Notes: generated by a model from the sequence alone, not told the origin. Counted from the first letter of the stretch, positions 1 through 12,255 are shown. The stretch is 64,000 nucleotides of DNA from Sipunculus nudus (GCA_026874595.1 CM049317.1:56759618-56823617), one strand, 5' to 3'. Made by a program: numbers and translations.

Positions 1-403
1 GTCAAATTACAGTGATACACCACTAAGAGTGCTATCATTTTCACGAGGGCACAAGTCATTTTTTGTCCTTCCCAAAGATTAATGGGGTAACCCGTTCGCA
101 TTGCCCATAGAAAATCGCACGTTCTATATGCATGCCCGTTTATAGCGGGTCTGGTTGTGGGATTGCTTAGAGGCGTTATTACAATTGCCTTTTCTCACTG
201 TTGCTTACTTGCCACTAAATATTCTTTGTTCTCGCCCACTTCTACCTCTTAACAAGCCCTCGAATGTTTTAATTATCATTACAGCGTGAATAACAGTGGC
301 TCGTTTTTGCATACATAACTCTTTCTCTTCTGGAACATTTTATTCCTGAACGATGCACAGTAGATATCCTGCATTTGTTTAAACAGCATTTATCTTTTCG
401 TAC
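1..403. other. non-coding sequence, nothing identified
   Basis: Mixed-composition AT-rich DNA before the first microsatellite. I see no long frame, splice-site pair, repeat family or RNA gene in it. Confidence 0.6.
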
Positions 404-526
404 TCTCTGTCTGTCTTTCTGTCTGTCTTTCTGTCTGTCTTTCTATTCTTTTCTCTCTGTCTCTCTCTTTGTCTCTCTCTCTCTCTCTCCCTCGCTCCTC
501 CTCTCTCTCTCCCTCTCCCTCTCCAT

Positions 527-590
<64 letters not shown>

Positions 591-597
591 AACACAT
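404..597. repeat. compound microsatellite (CTGTCTTT)n-(CT)n-(CA)n
   Basis: The tract begins with tandem CTGTCTTT units, passes into an interrupted (CT)n run and ends in a pure (CA)n run at about 567-591. The open frames through it on both strands (Ser/Leu-rich and Arg/Glu-rich) are products of the dinucleotide repeat, not genes. Confidence 0.97.
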
Positions 598-620
598 AAT
601 CATCTGTTCAGTTGTATTGA

Positions 621-846
621 CAGAACCAGGTGAGTGGTGGGGGGGGGGGGTCTAGGGGGCTTGGGCCCCCTCCCCCAACCCTTTTTTCCAGCCTCTGCAA
701 CCTTTTTTAGAGGGCCTTCAGACCAATATTTGTGGCCTGGACCCCTCCCCCCTCTTCTGGTCATGGAGACCTTTTTTTAAAGTGTTCTCATTTGTCCTCC
801 TGTGTTGGACTCGTCATTTTCCAAAATCCTGGATCCGCCCATAGTT
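621..846 (+). mobile_element. hAT-like short non-autonomous element, copy 1
   Basis: This stretch aligns by eye along its length with 42455-42637 (same strand) and 18618-18838 (opposite strand). Shared blocks are a G-rich start (G run at 639-650), a CAACCTTTTTTA-type middle, a TGTCCTCCTG block and the end CCTGGATCCGCCC. The best-preserved copies end in CAGGGGCGGATCC, a CAGGG-type terminus typical of hAT transposons. No transposase is encoded. The left terminus here is diverged and no target-site duplication was found. The family assignment is an inference from the termini. Confidence 0.6.
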
Positions 847-2023
847 TACTTGTTGGAAGCTTTCCATGAAACCTTCTTTATTCAAAAGAAGGATGTTAGT
901 TTTTATTGCATTGTTACTATGTTAGATATTTAACCACCAAAATATATCAAACTTCCATAAGTATATGAATATGTTTAAAATCGGTTCATACGTGTTTATT
1001 TTCATGTTAGAAGGTAGACTTACTCTATATTGATTTGAAGTGGTTAAACAAAGAGGGTCTCAGGTGCATGTAACTGTATGTATGTAATCTAAGAAAATAG
1101 GAGCAAAATGAGTTTCCAAAGGAATGCTCATGGATTCACCTACAAAGCAGAACGGGACTGACGTTTAACCGATTTTAGATATTTGATATTTGCATGCGAA
1201 TATCTTTTATCGGTAACTTCAGTCCCGCGAAAGCCCACACTTGAATAAGCCATAAGCTTTCGAATTCAAAACTGACCTGTCTAATAAGACAGCTCTTAGC
1301 CAGCCCTAAAGGATGGTTTTAATAAAACAGCCTATCGTAGGTTGTGGTCTTATATAAAATCAACATATTCTTATGCGCTTATAGATTTAAGATCAGTATA
1401 GGATTAACTTTATAGACCCTCTACTTGGTATAAAAAGCTAAAAGTGATCCGATGAAACCTGTTTTATAATGTTTGACCTTTGATCTTTTACGGGTTCCCC
1501 GGCTGTGATCTCAACTGGACTTTAAGGGGCCTATTCCGAGATCTGACGTCTCTTAACTAAACATAATCCCTTGAAACTTTTATATAAATAGGCCAGAAAA
1601 CGCTGACCTCACCACACATATTGTTCGTTTTGTTAATATCCACGTGTTTATAACATGGGGGGGGGGCCGTGGAAATAACCAAAACACATTCAATAAGGAC
1701 ATCCAGAGGCGAATAAAACAAACCAGATTTTTGCAAGGGGCGTTTTGAAAACTGTTCAACTTCAACATATGCAAACGAATGACCTTCAGTTACATGATTT
1801 CTTTTTCGCTTTGTCAACATTGCTACGTTTGCTAACAGTTTGTTGATAAACAAGCCCGTACCTCCGTCCAGGAAAGGTAGGCGAATAGCCGGCTTTAAGA
1901 AAAGTTGTTAATCAACCCGCAGCACTACAGGATCTGGTCTTCGACAGTCTATCCTTCACCTAATAACTATAATAACCCCTGCCACTTTCTTAATTCACAT
2001 GCTAATCCCTTGACTGACATGTT
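847..2023. other. AT-rich non-coding stretch
   Basis: It contains the hairpin at 1152-1228, annotated separately, and a short G run near 1660-1670 inside a segment resembling decayed repeat. The 98-codon minus-strand frame here has no domain or splice context that I can recognise. Confidence 0.5.
1152..1228 (+). ncRNA. pre-miRNA-like hairpin (candidate)
   Basis: The two arms begin and end with CGGGACTGA and TCAGTCCCG, giving nine perfect pairs. Further in, GTT pairs with AAC, ACCGAT with ATCGGT and AGATATT with AATATCT, leaving a terminal loop of about 15 nt. About 25 pairs in 77 nt with small internal loops is the size and shape of an animal microRNA precursor. I do not recognise a known miRNA in either arm. 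It could instead be the remnant of a palindromic transposon. The strand is arbitrary because the palindrome folds both ways. Confidence 0.25.
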
Positions 2024-2059
2024 ATTTTAACCTGCAGGTGGCAGCACCTCCGTTAAAAT
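2024..2059 (+). promoter_or_regulatory. near-consensus CTCF site inside an inverted repeat
   Basis: Positions 2031-2045 read CCTGCAGGTGGCAGC, matching the CTCF core CCASYAGRKGGCRSY at 14 of 15 positions, with T for A at the third. The site is framed by perfect 8-bp inverted arms, ATTTTAAC (2024-2031) and GTTAAAAT (2052-2059). CTCF occurs in bilaterians including molluscs, so an insulator or loop anchor is possible. A single site in 64 kb could also be chance. Confidence 0.35.
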
Positions 2060-3550
2060 ACTTTCTGCGACCTAAAGAAACACCTTACCTTTTCTTTAGA
2101 TAACTCGGTGAATAAGAACATTTTCGCCTTCAAATCGTATATATGTACAAGGATTCCTCGGAGCAATGGGAAATTCCACATTTAATGGAACTATTTTCAT
2201 AAATTATGTTTCCACAGGAATGAGAATTTTGCTTATCACATACCTTAATGATTTTCACATGATTGCATACACGGTGCAAAATGTTTTACCTTTATCTCAT
2301 GAACCGCTGCATAGATCATAACAAATATATTGATCACATGACTTATATCTGAAATTAGCCTGAAAATGGCAATGTAGCAATGTTTTCGAGGAAAGACACT
2401 TGATTCCATTTCGAAAGGATATTATCATCACAGCTGTAAGGCACTCAACAACCGCATACCTCCGCCAATATTCATAATCACCAAAACCAGAATATTAATA
2501 GGACCCCGATCAAACTTTGATATGTGCAGATTAAGACATTATATTATGTCATGGCTCAACAATTCGATGGCTGTATCGCACGGCAGCTCATCCAAACAGA
2601 ACAAAGGCGGTGTCTATGCATGTTGTAGACCGTGTGAACTTTCACACCGTTCGGAAATTTACACTTCAATTTTCTTCAAATAATGGCGACAAGTTTGATG
2701 GCGATGGTAAAGAATCGTGATCCTTCAAACAGAAATCTATTAAGATGTTCCAGTCAATCTAAAATTCAATTGGATTTCTTGGGGTTTCCCTGTCTTTCTA
2801 CAAAGTTCATCGAAGTATGGTCATAACGATTTCAGTTAAATCTAAATTGAAAGAGCTAAAACATTCGGCAATATATAAAAAAATTCCCGCCATTTTGCAG
2901 AGGTAAATAATAGTCCGTGCATAATGCACACCTTTTTAACATAAAGTTTTCTTTTTAACAAACAGCAAGATTTCGAAACGATCAAAAATACTTTAAAAAC
3001 ACTTTTTTTGGCGATTCCAGGATTCCAGTTTTTTCTCAATAATGTTATATTATGAGAGATTGCCCAGACCAAGAATCCTCTGGCGGGTGTGACGAAACAC
3101 TCATCTTGCACCTTACTCATTGTTCACCAAGATTCTAAAAATTAACAAATATTTACTATATTAGTATAGCATAAAAAGAGGACCACGCCAAAGGACCATT
3201 GATATTATACTTCTGCAATTCTAGGAGTTCTTCATTGCACAGAAAATCGCTGAACTGCCGTAGACTGACATAGTATTTTCATGACATTGCTGAAAAAAAA
3301 TAAACATTTCTCCCTAGTTCAACTTTACATATATATATCAATTTCGCAATTTTTTTATTGAAACGTAAGATTTTAAAAAAAATTTGGTATATTTTGCACG
3401 AAAAAAAATTACAATAGTATATTTGTTTATAATCGCAAGATAAAATACATAAATGTTCGATATTCTAATACATCATCGGCATTACGTATAATAAGACACT
3501 GTTCGACATTTATGCCTGTATATTTATATAAATAAGCTTTTCTGCGGCAA
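2060..3550. other. AT-rich non-coding stretch
   Basis: No gene or repeat family is recognised. A small everted pair, GTGTGAA-CT-TTCACAC at 2632-2647, resembles T-box half-sites but is short. 3290-3560 is very AT-rich, with A and T runs. Confidence 0.5.
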
Positions 3551-4070
3551 TGTATCATATTTCACAGCATTCCGGATGTGGGGAAACGGGACTTCCGGTT
3601 GAGAACAAATTACCGTATCATACACAAAACCGCGCTGATAATAAGTCATTTGTTGCGGTGGCCAGCGTATCGTCAGTGTGAAGGGATACTGTCACCTAAT
3701 CAAGGGAGTTCCTGCCATTTTTTCCCCAACGTAAACTACTCCTGAAAGATTTGTTAGCGGCGAGCGGGTGCTTTATAACAAACGTCATGTCAATTTAAGA
3801 GAACATTAGTGGAAAGGCCATGTATAATTAGGACGACCATTGCTTACACGGCATCGCACAACCCCCTGATACCAGCCTTGTCCTTTGTTCACAGATAAAT
3901 GACTTTTGCGGTTTTGGTCCACACAGGGAACATTCTGTGACGGCTGGCTTCTACAGTCCGCTATGTATTGACAGTTCTGCACTTGTCTATATCACAAGCT
4001 GTCAGTCACCCTCCACATGCCTGTATCCCTATACAGTATCTGCATGTGTACACCGGTTTCACTGGCTATA
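3551..4070. promoter_or_regulatory. higher-complexity island, candidate conserved non-coding element
   Basis: This island is richer in GC and sequence complexity than its AT-rich surroundings, and it carries no microsatellite or recognised repeat. It has no supported coding frame. Motif-like words include CTTTGTTC, TTGCGGTTTTGG (RUNX-like), CACCTAATCAA and TGTCAATTTA. The call rests on composition and motif content by eye; conservation was not tested. Confidence 0.25.
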
Positions 4071-4095
4071 TGAAGGACTGTGCATGTGAAGAGCT

Positions 4096-4180
4096 GAGAG
4101 AGAGAGAAAGAGATAAAGAGAGATAAAGAAGAAAAGGAAGAAAAAGACACAGTGGGAGAGAGAGGGAAGAAATGAACAGA
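4096..4180. repeat. purine-rich GA/GAAA simple repeat
   Basis: Interrupted (GA)n with AAAG and AAGAA units. The Ser/Phe/Leu-rich minus-strand frames that cross it are low-complexity artefacts. Confidence 0.85.
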
Positions 4181-4347
4181 AGAGCTGCACAAAACAAGTG
4201 AAAGCATAGCCACAATCGACAAATATATAAGCATATAAATAAGATTTATACAAGAGGAACTTTGGGAATAAAATGCAATTGAAACATACATAAATATAAA
4301 CGACTGGAAGATACTTCTACCAAGGGATTTGGACATTATACGTAAAA

Positions 4348-4612
4348 TTGTACTGCGGGTATTTGAACTACTGGCATTTTTGTTATGGACATTTGTACTA
4401 CGGATTTTTTAACTACGGGCATTTGCACTACGGACATTTGTTCTACGGAATTTTTATAATGGATGTTGTACTTTACGGACATTTATATTACGGACAGTTT
4501 ATTATGGACATTTGCACTAAAAGCATTTTTTTATTATCATTTGTACAATACGGACCTTGTACAATACGAACATTTGTACTGTGGACATTTGTACTGTGGC
4601 CATTTGGGCCGC
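4348..4612 (+). repeat. minisatellite, about 15-bp unit near TACGGACATTTGTAC
   Basis: Degenerate tandem copies of a unit near TACGGACATTTGTAC run through the interval. Most spacings are multiples of 15 bp, so one plus-strand frame stays open for 96 codons and reads as a YGHLY-like pentapeptide repeat. There is no promoter, splice or signal-peptide context to argue that it is translated. Some units are interrupted, for example at 4440-4460 and 4520-4545. Confidence 0.8.
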
Positions 4613-5590
4613 AAAGATCCACTTTTTTTCTAATGTAATCCTTTGTTTACTGTAGGAGTGTTATTGTCTGAAAGTGATCGTTGTGACCACGAATGTAGGA
4701 GGTATTGCTGCCAAATACGTTTGTATACATGTTTGGAAAATTTTAAGTTTAATAAAAAAAATCTTACTTTTGGCCCTACCCTCGATTCCGATCCAGACCA
4801 ACATTTTTATCATTCAGACAACATGACAACTGTCATTGCTCACGTGGAGCAATTTCATATAACCCCCGCTGCAGACTATCGGGGGGGGGGGGGGGGGGGG
4901 TTAAGTGAAAAGGAGGTAACCTGAAGCCTGTACATCGGTGAAGACTCCTCACTGTAGCTTATCCTCCGGTAATCTGAAATCAATGTTAAAACGAATCCAT
5001 TTATATATATATTGCTGTATAATACGGTCCTCTACGGGCACGGATAGGACATATAGTGAGTCAAAATATAAAATAAAAAAATTCACATGATCCTCCATAA
5101 AATATTATAGAAATGATCACAGAAAGATGCAACATTAAAAAAATTGATAAACCTTTAATATCTTATACACAATTGTAGGTGCATGATTTAAGTTTTTTTT
5201 TATATTACATCATGCAGAGAGACATTAAACAGCAATCAAAATGTATGCAGTTTAAACATCTGAGGCGTAATTTGGGTTTTCTCGGTAGCTTTTTAAACAG
5301 GGCTTAAATTATAACCCTAATGGTTGGATGCTATACCAAAATCAATATGATATATCTTTCGAGTATATGGGCGATGAATGGCATTGATGTTATCCATATG
5401 ACAAAATGTGGTTAAACGCATCCTTCTATAGAACATCGCAACCGCTCACGTGGTAATCACGTGGTTATACGTCATAACATGTGCAAGGTAACATGGGCGG
5501 ACAGATAAATACCATGAGAAAGTGACCGTTTCATTGTTTTTCTGATGTACACGTGAAATTCAAATTTACTTTCAGCATTAAAATGTCAAT
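4613..5590. other. non-coding stretch with G20 run
   Basis: A 20-nt G homopolymer lies at 4881-4900. Just after it is a GGTAACCTGAAGC / GGTAATCTGAAATC segment (4915-4983) related to the repeat at 16.2-16.6 kb. The rest is AT-rich and featureless. Confidence 0.5.
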
Positions 5591-6929
5591 ACTATATACT
5601 ACGTTTACTGAGTGGTGTGACCTTAGAAAGGTGTTTGACAGGATAGATAGATTGTATACTTTGCAATGTGAAAACCATTAGCCTTAATTGTTTGCTTTCA
5701 AGAGGGGGAAAATCACAGGAGTATAAGGACAGTAGAAACCCCCGGACCCCCCCCCCCCCTTGCAATAAGGATGTCCACTCATCATGTCCTAAAATCCATA
5801 CACATGTCTCCCATACAGAATTAAGAGGGCACAGCCCCATCCATAATTAAATTCACCACCGCCATGCATTATGAAATATATAGAGATAAACATGTACATT
5901 TCCAGTCTATTGTCATTAATTTCATTCTTGATTTAAATTTAGTTTTATAATGTTAATTTAATTAACCTTTATCCATTTAACAAACATTTAACAGCATGAT
6001 AAATAATGTAGGCTTATAATTATGATAATTCATGGGTCGTTTACTGCATTAAATTCAACATATAGAACTTATTATTAATCTTATTTGAAATATTACTGAA
6101 GAAAATATGGAGAAACTATAAGCTGTCTGGATTACTTAATTAGCTCGCAAATGTTAATTATGTTAATTATATTACTTTTATTTTCTTAAAATGTGAGATG
6201 GACAATATAGGTACATTGTTTCTCATCTCTGTAAAAAGTCAGACATGTCCCCTGTCTAACCTTATATATTTATGACCCACGGTGATAGCTAAAGGAAATT
6301 TTACATGATTGAGGTATTTGAATGTAAAATTGTCCACTTATTTATTCGTATAATTAATAATAATCCCTATAATCAATAAGAATACATAATACCACCAAAA
6401 TAATCTAACACTAACAAAGTGTAACAGTATATATGACAAGAATACAATATTTATGTAAATATACATAATGCTGATTTAGTAATATACGATTTCAAGTTAA
6501 CTCTATATAATATTGTCAGTTTTAATAAGAAATTAATATTTTAATGGGTATTTTTTTCATTATTGCTAATCCTTTATAGAAAACAGTACCGTTGAAGTAA
6601 ATTCAACGTAAGGAAAATGGATTTAAATAGTACTAAAAAGTATGTGCTACTATCTGCTGCATTCGCTGAAATAAAAACTACACAGAAAAGTTCACTTTAT
6701 AGATAAATACGGCATCTGAGATTTATGTGCATTTTATGTACAGAATTTCGAGCAATCCGATTATGGCATATCATAACTTTTCAATGGTATTTCCTTCTTT
6801 AAAAGGTGACATGAACTGATTAGAAAATGATTTATCAAGGTTTCTAATAATAATTGTTTCGTACAATTTCTTCCTGATATATATTAACCGAATATTAATC
6901 GGTTCTCATCGTGTACATAAAGAACACGC
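5591..6929. other. AT-rich non-coding stretch
   Basis: 5690-5840 is C-rich, with a C13 run at 5747-5759, and looks like decayed short-element sequence. From 5850 to about 6900 the DNA is very AT-rich and no gene, RNA or repeat unit can be recognised. Confidence 0.5.
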
Positions 6930-7260
6930 AACATATGTTACAGACGGGCAACAGCCTGTAAAATCTACAGAGTCTGCTCGGGGTGTGGGACAAGAAAGAG
7001 TATGCATGGCGCCAAAGTCACCATAGAAGCAAAGCGAAATCAAAACGCGAGTAAAATAATTTGAAGACGTGAACGAAAGTAACAAAAGAAAGATACATTA
7101 GGCAAATGCGGCGGGTTCTGAATCTAATTGAATTCCCCAAACTTTGATAGCAGCAATCTAAGAATGGGGCGAGTTTCAATGGAAACAAAAGCGATGCATT
7201 ACGTGAAAAAGTCATTTGCGGTGCGTTTCTTTAGCGAACTGCTGTCGCAAAAGGCTACAG
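6930..7260. promoter_or_regulatory. higher-complexity island, candidate conserved non-coding element
   Basis: A sharply bounded segment of balanced composition in AT-rich DNA, without microsatellites. Motif-like words include CTTTGATAGCAGCAATC (TCF-like CTTTGAT), TTCAATGGAAACAAAA (forkhead/SOX-like) and TCTAATTGAATT (homeodomain-like). The short minus-strand frame across it has no recognisable product. Confidence 0.25.
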
Positions 7261-9294
7261 CGGTTTTAAATGGATCTTAGGAAAGTGTGCACTGTCACCC
7301 ATTAGATGCGTGACAAATTGTTCCCCGTTCTATTATTATCATATTGAAGGTGTTTTCTTTTATTGTCACGATATGCGTGGAGGAGACCCCAACAAAGCAT
7401 ATTCGCCGGTATAGATGCAGATAATAGCACGGGCAGGTCTTCAGTTTTCTTACCGAACTTTCCAATAATCTTACGTTCACAATCAACTCTTTGTATTTCA
7501 ACCCTAGATTGATTCAATAAACACATAAGGACAAAACGTCTGTTATCTGCATGGGGCACAATTCCCGGAACAGTATGAAGCAAAGATGTATTTTTATGTT
7601 TGTTTATGCAAGTGTGTTTGCTCACAATATAGGTGTTTAATTCATTTTAATTGTGGTTTCTACTTTTGGAATAAGAGAATCGTACACATTCAAAAACACG
7701 GCAGGAAATGGTATGTATATCATCAAAGTAATTGTAATTATTCGTATTATATTCAGCCTTACAAATATATTTGTTTGTCTGTTACTAGAGGAAAAAGGGA
7801 CCCATGGGTCACTGTGCTCAGCTGAGTTGACCTTGAAGGTAAAAATATAAAATAGTAACAAATAGAGATAAAGTCTGAGAGGAAGAGGTAATACAGGTCA
7901 TGGTTGGTTGATATGATTGGTTTGTCTTGATGAGGGAATAATTGTTGCAAATAACATTTTGTGATATGACCACGTGTTTCCTAATGTTGAAACTGAAGCG
8001 TGTGAGCAGTTTGTGAACATAAGATCTGTACAACGATGAACCATGATCATTGGTTGGCTTTTGATACGCTGCATGTTGACAGTTCAGCAGTTTACACATT
8101 TGTTCAATTAGACCCTATTTGTTTTATTATACCATTTTTTGTGTGACTGTAATATGCATGTAAATATATCCACTGGGAACATATGAAACCCTGCAAATTA
8201 TAGAATGATGGACATGAATTAAAGCATTATAATACACGTTTAATTTATTAACTGATATAAAATGCTGTAAAAATAAAATTTTCCATTTTCAAATGAGAGT
8301 AAACTAAATTTGATATGCGGGTTAAAACTATACATTGCTCCTGCACTGTGTAATACGTGAAACTTGTAGCCTGAAACCATTTGATGATTCAACAAGGAAA
8401 AAAAACAGTTAATTTTTTAGCATATCCATTTTTTTGCATGAATAATTTTTTCAATATTCATTTTTTTTTTAATTTACAAATTTTATAAATTTGCATTAAA
8501 AAATCGTAAAATATAAGTTCATTAAAAATTGTAAGTTGCATCATTATTTATCCTTGATGGCTCAAATCAAGTCAAATTATGCATACATATATATATATTT
8601 TTATTAATTGTTAAATCACAAAATGTTTAAAGTGATTTTAACAGTTTTTCTTTAAAGAAGGGTAGAGAGGAAGCCTAGCTAAGCTGAGTCAAGGGAGATG
8701 CCTTGAGTGAGGCAGTTACATGACATATAGGTGAGGGCTGCATCTCTCACTGCCGTTCACTGCCGGGTTGGCTTGATGTAAACAACGCGTTGTCATGGTG
8801 TATGAAAACTTGAATAAAAACTACCCCTTTTCAGCAATTCCTTTCACATTAATGAAATTATTAGATTAAAATCTCATCGGTCCATCATGTAAAGATAAAG
8901 TAAATATACAAACAGGGAAAAAATGTGCCATAGTCAAATTGGGCAAAATTAAAGGTAATGATTTTACATTTATGCTAATTTATAAAATTTACACAATTTT
9001 TATTTTATTTCTGGTATACAAGTTAAATATAGATATATGCTTGAAATAAGCTCTCTATAGCTAAACAAATTATCATGTTAAGTGAGTAATTTTATTTCTT
9101 CATTTTTAAAATGGTGCATTATGTTAAGGTCTATATATTATAACTTCAAAGATTAACGTAATATTGATCTAATAGCTAGTAGGAATATTTATTACAAATA
9201 TGAATAGATAAACAACAGTAGTTTTCAAAGTGGGCAGTTTTTAAGTGTAATAATAGGTTTTTACTGGAAAAATTTCACGAAGGAACGAAATCAC
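7261..9294. other. non-coding stretch, nothing firm
   Basis: Several overlapping short frames on both strands at 7300-8100 do not resemble any family known to me and lack splice context. 8200-8660 is AT-rich with A/T runs. 8670-8780 is somewhat more complex. Confidence 0.45.
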
Positions 9295-9472
9295 AGTGAC
9301 CCAGTTTTCGGCTTGGTAGCAGAGCTTGCGGACATCAAACTGTATGTAGACTTTTGGATTTGTAGGTCCAACGGTTTCAAAACGTGCCTTGTTAACGGAA
9401 GGCTGGACAGACGGACGGACAACGGACCATCACTTTAGCTTAGATGACTTATAGTCAGCTGAGCTGAAATTA
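9295..9472 (-). repeat. minus-strand copy of the AGCTCAGCTGAC / TCCGTC repeat head
   Basis: Read on the minus strand, 9472 downwards gives AGCTCAGCTGACTATAAGTC, then GTCCGTTGTCCGTCCGTC. This is the same head as at 56859, 57361 and 59801. It is followed by sequence like the TTTTGACA-type body. Truncated copy of the dispersed repeat. Confidence 0.7.
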
Positions 9473-10989
9473 CTTTGTCCTCATGAAGTTGTTTTGTTTT
9501 TCATGAAAAAGAAACATGGAAAACTGAAAAACAGCATAAACGTAATCTCGTATAAATTTGACTGTATCCGAGATAACAATTCATTGAATAATCGATGCAT
9601 TGGATCTAAGATAATTTTCAATCGAAAAAACCGAATCGGGACTGAAATATGTATAAAAAAATGTATAATTGCTTTATCTTAAGCTTATACCAAAGACATA
9701 TAAATTATATATATGACGATATACTCACGGTTGTAAACATGAAAAGTCACGTGATATCCTTCTAGATTTTAATTGGTGTGAAAGTGAATGAACATTTTTA
9801 ATTATTACTCGGTCTATATTTCTTTTTGTAAGAGAAATACAGGAACATCCAGAAGAAGACAAAATTACTTTATATTTCTTGTTCATTTATTTAATCTTAT
9901 GCATCTCGTGAGACCACGTGACATGGCGAGGAATTTAAGAAATTATTGAAATGTGTTCTCAGAGAAATAAGTAAATCCTATATCCGCATTGGAAAGTAAT
10001 ATGTTAACACGCTCTCGTTTGGTAGAGTTAAAAAATTACAAACATACTGTCAAGTAATAAAAAAAAAGTTTCAACCCAGTATCAAATAAAGCTGTATGCA
10101 TATTATCATTGGAGTGCTGCATGCATATGTTAGATCAGTACGATTAGCTAATTATAGAAGAGGACGTTTTTAATATATCGGGATGCACTTGATAATATCG
10201 TAAATATAGAAAGATATAAGATAATCAAAGTGTCATATTAAAATAATCAACTATTTGTGAAAATGTAAAGAAAGAGAAGAGAAGTAAAGCTTACATCTAT
10301 AAAATGCCGTGATGCATGCATTCGGAAAGTCTGAAGCATGATAGAAAGTGGCAAATTAAAATGAGCTATCTGCATTTAGAAACGGAATTGAAATTAAAAG
10401 AAACAAATATAAATTAAAATCGAGAGCATACGTAAACTATGTCATCATTTTGCATAAGTACGAAACCGATTTAACATCGTTTAGGTGGTATGTGGGATTG
10501 AGAGAAGGGGCAAGGGATGAGAAGGCTCGTGTAAAGGTATCCCCTAATTCAGGCTATTCCTCATTCATGGCTGAGAGCGTTCTATATTAGAACGGTCAGG
10601 GAACGGTTGCACTCTTTGTGGGTCCATTGTATTCTTTTCAGAAGCATACACATATAGTTATAAAGCGTGTTTCAGAAAGACCTGACATTTAATTATACAT
10701 GCTGTAGGTTGACTTGACACCTGTACATTGGCAATTTATGGCAGTGTCCACTTGTCACCATTTTACAAATGACCTGTCAGGGAATAACTTATGTACTCCC
10801 CAGAATTTTTTTCTTATGAAGCCCACTTTAAGGGACATAATAGTAACACTGGCAATTACCGTGTACTGTGTACTGCCTCATGTATACTCTCACTTGAGGT
10901 GGCGACTTAACATCCAATTTTGTATACATCATTAACTCAAATGTCAATAAAATGTTCTCCAGCGAAATGAGACATAAATGCGTTTCAAT
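9473..10989. other. AT-rich non-coding stretch
   Basis: No gene is recognised. A 17-bp inverted word CGTTCTA-TAT-TAGAACG lies at 10578-10594 in a slightly more complex segment (10480-10640). The 73-codon frame at 10714-10935 has no recognisable domain. Confidence 0.45.
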
Positions 10990-11008
10990 CTACTTATACA
11001 TACCTACA

Positions 11009-11009
11009 T

Positions 11010-11060
<51 letters not shown>
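11009..11060. repeat. microsatellite (CA)n-(TA)n
   Basis: A short (CA)n run followed by a pure (TA)n run from about 11024 to 11060. Confidence 0.95.
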
Positions 11061-11063
<3 letters not shown>

Positions 11064-11589
11064 GGTTACATATGCATACATACGTATATCTAAGAATAAT
11101 TTTCTTTCAAGATGCTGCTGGAATTTCTAGTATTTAGTATAAATAACCATTATTTTAATTAAAATTTTCCCACCCATTACTAATGTACGTGACTGTCTCC
11201 GGTAAAGCACAAAGCGTACAACACCGTATATCTTGTTTATCTGCCATTAAGTAGGAGCAAGGAATAAAAATAATATAAATTGAGTATGAATGAATGTATA
11301 ATAATTGTGAATAATCAATTATTGCATGTAGCCTCGGTTTATTTTATAGCCCGACAAAATAATATATATATATATACATACATATATATTCATAAAAACA
11401 CTAAATCGCTACATTTTCTTATCTTTTCCGAATCAACCTGAATATTTGCTCTCTCTCTTTCTCTCACTCGTATATATTATATTACAATAACAAAATAGTG
11501 AAAGCCTTTAATTAATTATGCAAAATAACGCAAAATAATAAAACTTGAACTATGACTCGACTATCATGTATATGGCACGTTAAGGACTT
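11061..11589. other. AT-rich non-coding stretch
   Basis: Contains a small TA tract at 11360-11376 and a short CT-rich patch near 11450-11466. No gene seen. Confidence 0.5.
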
Positions 11590-11960
11590 CAAGAAAATGT
11601 TTCGCATAATGGGTCCACAACGTCCGACAGGTGCTTTTCTTTATACACGTGCATTACTTTAAGCAGAGATAGTTGCTATAAGATATTTGTATTGGTACAT
11701 TCACGTAAATGACTAAAATTAAACCCACACTCACTGTGTCAATGTGTAAACCTAATTATATCATCCGAGGAACAACAGTTCACGGCAAATCCAATTTGGC
11801 CAGCCACCAATATGAATCATTCCATTGCTCCTGGATAACCCCTGCCGGATGCGAGACGATTTAGCTTATCCCATATCAATATTGGGCCGTATATATTACT
11901 AAGGAGTGTAGGCTCTCCAAGAAGCTGTGTGCTGCCGCTTTGTGTATATGTATTCGTTGC
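11590..11960. promoter_or_regulatory. higher-complexity island, candidate conserved non-coding element
   Basis: Balanced, non-repetitive sequence between AT-rich flanks. The densest part (11765-11880) has CCAATTTGG, CCATTG, GGATAA and TTATCC words. No coding frame or splice pair. Judgement by composition only. Confidence 0.2.
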
Positions 11961-12167
11961 ACATGTGATACGTTTTGTTACTTTTTGCACCATATTTTCT
12001 TCCTAGAGCAGAAAAAGTAGAATTTGCTGAAGAAAATTTGTTAGAATAGAAATTAGGTTTATTGTTGGAATTGCCTGTATTTCATCAATTCGCGAGCGAG
12101 AAATAGAGAGGGGACGTACACACAAAGGGAGAGAAGCAGGGAGAGAAAAGTTAGGATAGAAAGAAAC

Positions 12168-12171
12168 ATAT

Positions 12172-12220
<49 letters not shown>

Positions 12221-12255
12221 GACAGACAGACAGAGAGAGAGGGGGGGGGGAGAGA
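12168..12255. repeat. microsatellite (TG)n-(AG)n with G run
   Basis: (TG)n at about 12170-12188, then interrupted (AG)n with GACA units, then a G run at about 12241-12250. Confidence 0.92.

Noticed and set aside
375-603. Ser/Leu-rich and Arg/Glu-rich frames
   Set aside because: Translations of a CT/CA microsatellite.
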